A stretch of 8,843 nucleotides of DNA from Cyanobacteriota bacterium. Its GTDB lineage: Bacteria > Cyanobacteriota > Cyanobacteriia > Phormidesmidales > Phormidesmidaceae. The position numbers and the translations under genes are program-made. Every line of letters starts with the position of its first letter. Positions within the stretch are counted from its first letter, which is position 1. Where the stretch lies: contig JAQCHG010000038.1 in the NCBI GenBank assembly GCA_027619675.1, positions 1-8,843 on the forward strand, written 5' to 3'. Below, in pieces: positions 5,277 through 8,843 of the stretch. The notes beneath the pieces are model-generated. The model had not been told where the DNA came from. It made no database searches and saw nothing but the letters and a program-made list of their open reading frames with translations.

Positions 5277-6443
5277 CCGCAAACCGGGGGGATATTCGCC
5301 ATTTTCCTTGATGGTTTGAATCAGGGCTTCGGAGATGGCCAGGTTCATGCGCTGGGCCATGGCCCGTACCACATCCCCCCGGTCAATCACCCCAGCCACC
5401 GCATCGGCGGGGGTAAGTACGGTGATGTAACCCAGGGTTTGTTGTTCTAGAACGTTGATCACCCCCGCCAGGGGGGTGGTTTCCCGCACGGAGGGGATGC
5501 TGTCTAAACTGCGGGCAATGTCCTGGAGGGTCAGCACATCCCATTGACTGCGCTCGATCGCCCGCAGGTCGTCCACCGTCACCAAACCGCGATAGCGGCC
5601 ATCGGAGGCGGCGAAATAAACCGGCGATCGCCCACTGTTGAGAATGTATTCATCGGCAAAATGACGCAGGGTGAGGGTGGCATCCACCACCCGAAATTCC
5701 CGCGACACCGCATCGCCAGCGGTCAGGGTGTTCAGGGTCTCTTGTAGATCCGCCACCCGGCCATAGGCGGCGGCATTGCGGATGGCAAAACCGCCAATCA
5801 GCACAATCCAGATCAAATCGAGGCTGGGTTGGGCCAGATAGGCCAAGACGCCTAAACCAACGGCCCCCCAGCCTAGGGCTTGGCCCGTGCGGGCTGCCCA
5901 GCGCACCCCTTTGATGCGGCTGTTGGTGGCTTTCCACACCATCGCTTTCAACACCTGCCCCCCGTCTAGGGGCAACCCTGGGATCAGGTTGAATAGGGCC
6001 AGCACCAGATTGATTTGAGCAACGTTGCCCAACACCACCTCCGCGATGGGGGGCAGGGTGGCGATCGCCATCAGCAGGGTCAAAAACAGATATAGCCCCA
6101 GGCTTACCATCGGCCCCGCGATCGCTACTTGAAAGGCTTGCCCTGGGGTTTTGGACTCTTGATCAATGGCCGCAATGCCCCCAAACAGAAACAGGGTAAT
6201 GGAGTTGACCTGGATGCCTTGGGATTGGGCCACCACACTATGGCCCAACTCATGGAGCAGCACGGAGACAAAGAGCAAAATTGCCAGGGCAAACCCCACC
6301 CCCCAGGCGGTAAAGCCCCAGGCCGCTTGCCAGGAGGGGTTACTGCCGTAGGCAAAGGTTACCAACAACAAAATTACAAACCAAGAGGTATCCAGGAAGA
6401 GGGGAATTCCCAGAATGGAGCCAACACGCCAACCGGACTGCAT
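5244..6443 (-). CDS. Site-2 protease family zinc metalloprotease with CBS-domain pair
   Basis: A 399-residue membrane-embedded protease of the M50 family (Rip3-like branch). Such enzymes cut transmembrane substrates, often anti-sigma or signalling proteins, inside the bilayer. The zinc-binding HELGH is at 64-68 within a hydrophobic helix. The third ligand is D160 in NLIPGLPLDGG (152-162), and LFLFGGIAAI (84-93) is the usual strand beside the active site. Hydrophobic segments cover roughly 8-32, 43-66, 104-133, 142-156 and 185-226. After residue 240 two CBS domains follow, at about 242-298 and 304-365, which in this subfamily may sense adenine nucleotides; here that is inference. The ATG at 6443 gives the N-terminus MQSGWRVGSILGIPLF, typical of cyanobacterial members; an in-frame GTG at 6485 would add 14 residues. 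Neither has a good ribosome site. The substrate is unknown, and no anti-sigma gene is adjacent. Its 3' end overlaps the convergent lipoate-family gene. Confidence 0.93.
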   Translation of the reverse strand: MQSGWRVGSILGIPLFLDTSWFVILLLVTFAYGSNPSWQAAWGFTAWGVGFALAILLFVSVLLHELGHSVVAQSQGIQVNSITLFLFGGIAAIDQESKTPGQAFQVAIAGPMVSLGLYLFLTLLMAIATLPPIAEVVLGNVAQINLVLALFNLIPGLPLDGGQVLKAMVWKATNSRIKGVRWAARTGQALGWGAVGLGVLAYLAQPSLDLIWIVLIGGFAIRNAAAYGRVADLQETLNTLTAGDAVSREFRVVDATLTLRHFADEYILNSGRSPVYFAASDGRYRGLVTVDDLRAIERSQWDVLTLQDIARSLDSIPSVRETTPLAGVINVLEQQTLGYITVLTPADAVAGVIDRGDVVRAMAQRMNLAISEALIQTIKENGEYPPGLRLASLAKGAVE

Positions 6444-6765
6444 AGGGATTATCGAGTATCTGTTGCCAACGGGTAGGACTGACACGGTTACACCACCGCC
6501 CAGGGGCCTGAGCCCTTAGCCCCAGCGGAAGACTGAGGATAGGGGAGCGTATTGCGTAAGTCCTAAGGGGTTTACATACCATGATGCCGCTAAGGTCCAA
6601 GGCACTTCCATGAAGCCCCTGGGATTCTTCACAAAAGACCCAGCCACTAGGGCCATCCGGTGCCTGTCGAATCTTTCAGGAATCCATCCTTAGCACCTTG
6701 GGGAACCTCCCTAGCCCCTGCCGGGGCCGTCGATATGTTCAAACCATTGCAACCCCCTGATCCCT
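6444..6765. other. Divergent intergenic region between the site-2 protease and the exported protein gene
   Basis: This 322-bp stretch should hold the promoters for both flanking genes, but I see no strong -35/-10 pair on either strand. Small stem-loops are GGGGC/GCCCC (6503-6507 with 6519-6523) in the leader of the protease gene, and GCCCC/GGGGC (6714-6718 with 6723-6727) upstream of the exported-protein gene. An open frame across its right part, continuing into the exported-protein gene in another frame, resembles no protein. No RNA gene is recognisable. Confidence 0.5.
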
Positions 6766-7116
6766 ATGTTGACTTTGCCGTCTCTGCGTACTGCTGCCCT
6801 GGCCACCCTGATGACGGTACCTGCCAGTCTGGTGGGCACCGCCGCCGCCCTAGCGGAGGATGTGGTGTTTCAAATTGACAACGCCACCAACGCCGCCATT
6901 GTGGAGTTCTACATCTCTCCGGTGACCTCCGATAGCTGGGAAGAGAATGTGGTGCCCCCTGGTGGTGAATTGGCAGCGGGGGGCAGCGTCACCCTCACCG
7001 TTGAGGATGGCTATCCCGCTTGCCAGTACGACATGCTGGCCATCTTCTCTAACGGGGTCGAGGTGGATGACTACAACATCAACATTTGTGAGTTAGAGGT
7101 GTGGGTCTACGAATAA
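6766..7116 (+). CDS. Small exported protein with two cysteines, function unknown
   Basis: A 116-residue protein with a clear Sec-type signal peptide: a short N-region with R8, a hydrophobic core at about 9-29 (TAALATLMTVPASLVGTAA), and a likely cleavage site after ALA at residue 30. The mature part is about 86 residues, acidic and predicted mostly beta-strand, opening with EDVVFQIDNATNAAIVEFYI (31-50) and followed by a tryptophan-containing loop (SDSWEE). C86 (GYPACQYD) and C108 (NINICELEV) could form a disulfide outside the cytoplasm. The pattern of an N-terminal strand with SPxxSDSWEE, a glycine-rich turn, CxYD and a closing NICEL resembles small periplasmic proteins seen in cyanobacteria and alphaproteobacteria that lack an assigned function; this comparison is from memory. 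No Shine-Dalgarno site precedes the ATG. The stop lies 6 bp from the polA stop on the other strand, so any terminator must sit inside coding sequence. Confidence 0.8.
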   Translation: MLTLPSLRTAALATLMTVPASLVGTAAALAEDVVFQIDNATNAAIVEFYISPVTSDSWEENVVPPGGELAAGGSVTLTVEDGYPACQYDMLAIFSNGVEVDDYNINICELEVWVYE

Positions 7117-7122
7117 CCGAGA

Positions 7123-8843
7123 TTATTTCGCTTCCATCCAGTTAGGGCCGCCGTGGGCTTCCACCACCAGGGGCACCTTCAGAGATACCGCCGACTCCAT
7201 CACCTCAGCCAACTGGGGCTGAAGGGTCGGCCATTCCTCCGGCGGCACCTCCAACACCAGTTCATCGTGGACCTGGAGCAATAGCCGCGATTGGTACCCC
7301 TGCAACAGGTCATGGAGGCGGATCATGGCGATTTTAATAATGTCGGCGCTGGAGCCTTGGATCGGGGCGTTGGCCGCCGCCCGCAGCAGCCCCGCGTCAT
7401 AGCCGTTGATGCGCTTCAGGTTGTCTAGATCGATGGTGCTGGGGTCGCTGCCCTGTAAATCCTTGAGTTGACCGCTGGTGAAGTTGAAATAGCGGCGGCG
7501 ACCCAACAGGGTCTGGACGTAGCCCTGGGCGATCGCCTCCCGCTGCATCTGCTGCAAATACTCAAACACCAGGGGATAGCGATCGTAGTAGCGATCGATA
7601 AACGCCTTCGCCTCCGTGCGGCTGACGTTGGCCTCCCGCGCAAAGCGACTGGCCCCCATGCCGTAGATAACGCCAAAGTTGATGATTTTGCCCAGTCGCC
7701 GCTCCTCTGGGGTGATCTCGTCCTTTTCAAACAGCAGGCGGGCGGTGAGGGCGTGAACATCCTCCCGGTTGTTGTAGGCGGATACCAACACGGGCTCCTC
7801 ACTGAGGTGGGCCAAAATCCGCAGCTCAATTTGAGAATAGTCCGCCGACACCAGGGTCCAGCCCGGCTCCGGCACAAAGGCGGCGCGGATCTGGCGGCTG
7901 AAGGCGGTGCGAATGGGGATGTTCTGCAAATTGGGGTTCGACGACGACAGGCGACCCGTGGCGGTGATGGCCTGGTTAAAGTCCGTATGGACCCGGTGGG
8001 TGTCCCGCCGCACCAGTTCCGGCAGGGCGTCTACATAGGTGGACTTCAGTTTGGAGAGGGTGCGGTGTTCCAAAATCAGGTCCACCACGGCGTGGTCCCC
8101 CTGCAATTTTTCCAGGGTGGTGGCATCGGTGGAATAGCCGCCGGACTTGTTCTTGCGCGATTTGCGCTTGTCTAACCCCAAGGTCTCAAACAGCAGCACA
8201 CTGAGCTGCTTGGGGGAGGCCAAATTGAACGTTTCCCCCGCCGCTGCATAGGCACTCTGCTCAATGCGGTCCAGATCCCCCGCCAACTGTTGGGAGAAGG
8301 TGGCCAGGTAATCGCTGTCGATGCGCACCCCCTGGTATTCCATTGCCGCCAACACGGGCTCCAGGGGCAGTTCTACCTGCTCGAACAGGTGGGCCAGGTC
8401 GGGGAATTCCGCCAGGGCCGATCGCAACTTTGGCACCAGGCGATAGGTGGTGTGAACATCACCGCCGCAATATTGGGCCACGGCGGCGATCGCCACCTCG
8501 GCAATGGTTTTGCCTTTGGGCACCAGGTCGCTGTAGCTCTGGGCGCTGAGGTTCAAATACCGCAGGGAAAGATCCGTCAGGTTGTGGCTGGTGTCAGGGT
8601 TGAGCACATAGCTGGCCAACATCGGGTCAAACACTACCCCCGCCAAGGTGATGCCCTGGGCTAGGAAAATGAGGCGATCGTATTTGGCATTTTGCAGCGC
8701 CTTGGGATACTGGGCATCCTCTAGCACCGGGCGTAGGGTTGCAAGCACCAAGTCCTGGGGCAACTGTTCCCCTTCGGTATGGCCTAGGGGAATGTAGGCC
8801 AGGTCCGTCGGTCCCTCACCCCAACAGCAGCCGATGCCCACCA
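7123..8843 (-). CDS. polA: DNA polymerase I, 3' portion (proofreading and polymerase domains)
   Basis: The visible 572 residues are the C-terminal part of a family A DNA polymerase, used in gap filling, excision repair and Okazaki fragment maturation. The gene enters from beyond the right edge, so its start and any 5' nuclease domain are not visible. Counting from the first complete codon, the 3'-5' exonuclease shows NAKYD (51-55, Exo II) and YCGGD (124-128, Exo III), so proofreading is probably intact. Polymerase motif A is DYSQIE (334-339). Motif B is RRLGKIINFGVIYG (381-394), with R381, K385, F389 and Y393 at the spacing of Escherichia coli R754, K758, F762 and Y766. Motif C is QVHDE (523-527), with D526 matching D882 and the same 46-residue tail. 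Between motifs B and C, about 17 extra residues (around 452-484) are present compared with E. coli, which I recall as usual for cyanobacterial enzymes. HIP1 sites occur at 7529 and 8486. Confidence 0.96.
   Translation of the reverse strand, partial: VGIGCCWGEGPTDLAYIPLGHTEGEQLPQDLVLATLRPVLEDAQYPKALQNAKYDRLIFLAQGITLAGVVFDPMLASYVLNPDTSHNLTDLSLRYLNLSAQSYSDLVPKGKTIAEVAIAAVAQYCGGDVHTTYRLVPKLRSALAEFPDLAHLFEQVELPLEPVLAAMEYQGVRIDSDYLATFSQQLAGDLDRIEQSAYAAAGETFNLASPKQLSVLLFETLGLDKRKSRKNKSGGYSTDATTLEKLQGDHAVVDLILEHRTLSKLKSTYVDALPELVRRDTHRVHTDFNQAITATGRLSSSNPNLQNIPIRTAFSRQIRAAFVPEPGWTLVSADYSQIELRILAHLSEEPVLVSAYNNREDVHALTARLLFEKDEITPEERRLGKIINFGVIYGMGASRFAREANVSRTEAKAFIDRYYDRYPLVFEYLQQMQREAIAQGYVQTLLGRRRYFNFTSGQLKDLQGSDPSTIDLDNLKRINGYDAGLLRAAANAPIQGSSADIIKIAMIRLHDLLQGYQSRLLLQVHDELVLEVPPEEWPTLQPQLAEVMESAVSLKVPLVVEAHGGPNWMEAK

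Noticed and set aside
6660..6878. 72-codon open frame overlapping the start of the exported-protein gene in another frame
   Set aside because: The overlapping frame at 6766 has a convincing signal peptide and cysteine pattern; this one has neither.
7468..8175. Long open frame of 235 codons on the plus strand inside polA
   Set aside because: It lies wholly opposite the conserved polymerase motifs. Its translation is rich in Gly, Gln and His with no recognisable domain, as expected for the antisense of a GC-rich gene.
1..8843. CRISPR array, tRNA, rRNA, insertion sequence or phage genes
   Set aside because: I looked for regularly spaced repeats, cloverleaf-like segments and transposase or integrase motifs and found none. 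Composition and HIP1 sites are even across the window, so there is no sign of recent transfer.

Overview
The window looks like chromosomal DNA of a cyanobacterium. The palindrome GCGATCGC (HIP1), a hallmark of many cyanobacterial genomes, occurs 12 times in 8.8 kb, where chance would give well under one. Several proteins also have a cyanobacterial look: a phasin-like protein starting MAGLGDLVQKAFYLGVG, a YbjN-domain protein, a site-2 protease with a CBS pair, and a DNA polymerase I with an extra segment between motifs B and C. I cannot place it to genus. I see no tRNA, rRNA, CRISPR array, transposase or phage gene, so this reads as ordinary core chromosome.

Layout, left to right. Two short genes lie on the minus strand: a phasin-family protein (59-433) and a 92-residue two-helix membrane protein (578-856), with a rho-independent terminator between them. 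A 276-bp divergent region (857-1132) carries a perfect 12-bp palindrome. It leads to a plus-strand block: a WecA/MraY-family polyprenyl-phosphate sugar-1-phosphate transferase (1133-2203), a 417-bp gap, a SAM-dependent methyltransferase with a long unassigned N-terminus (2621-3715), a YbjN-domain protein (3913-4392), and a lipoate ligase/octanoyltransferase-family protein (4407-5276). The last two are 14 bp apart and probably co-transcribed.

The site-2 protease gene (5244-6443, minus) meets the lipoate-family gene tail to tail with a 33-bp coding overlap. After a 322-bp divergent region comes a small exported protein (6766-7116, plus). Only 6 bp later is the stop codon of polA, which runs leftward from beyond the right edge (7123-8843, minus, 5' end missing).

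The genes do not form one pathway. They cover storage-granule or membrane-surface biology (phasin), envelope glycan initiation (WecA family), protein lipoylation, regulated intramembrane proteolysis, DNA repair and replication, and several unknowns. I found no clear undescribed multi-gene system. The points most worth a second look are an apparent terminator on the minus strand at 3831-3871 with no gene to terminate, a cysteine in the lipoate-ligase-like protein that suggests an octanoyltransferase, operator-like palindromes upstream of two genes, and the tightly packed convergent gene ends.
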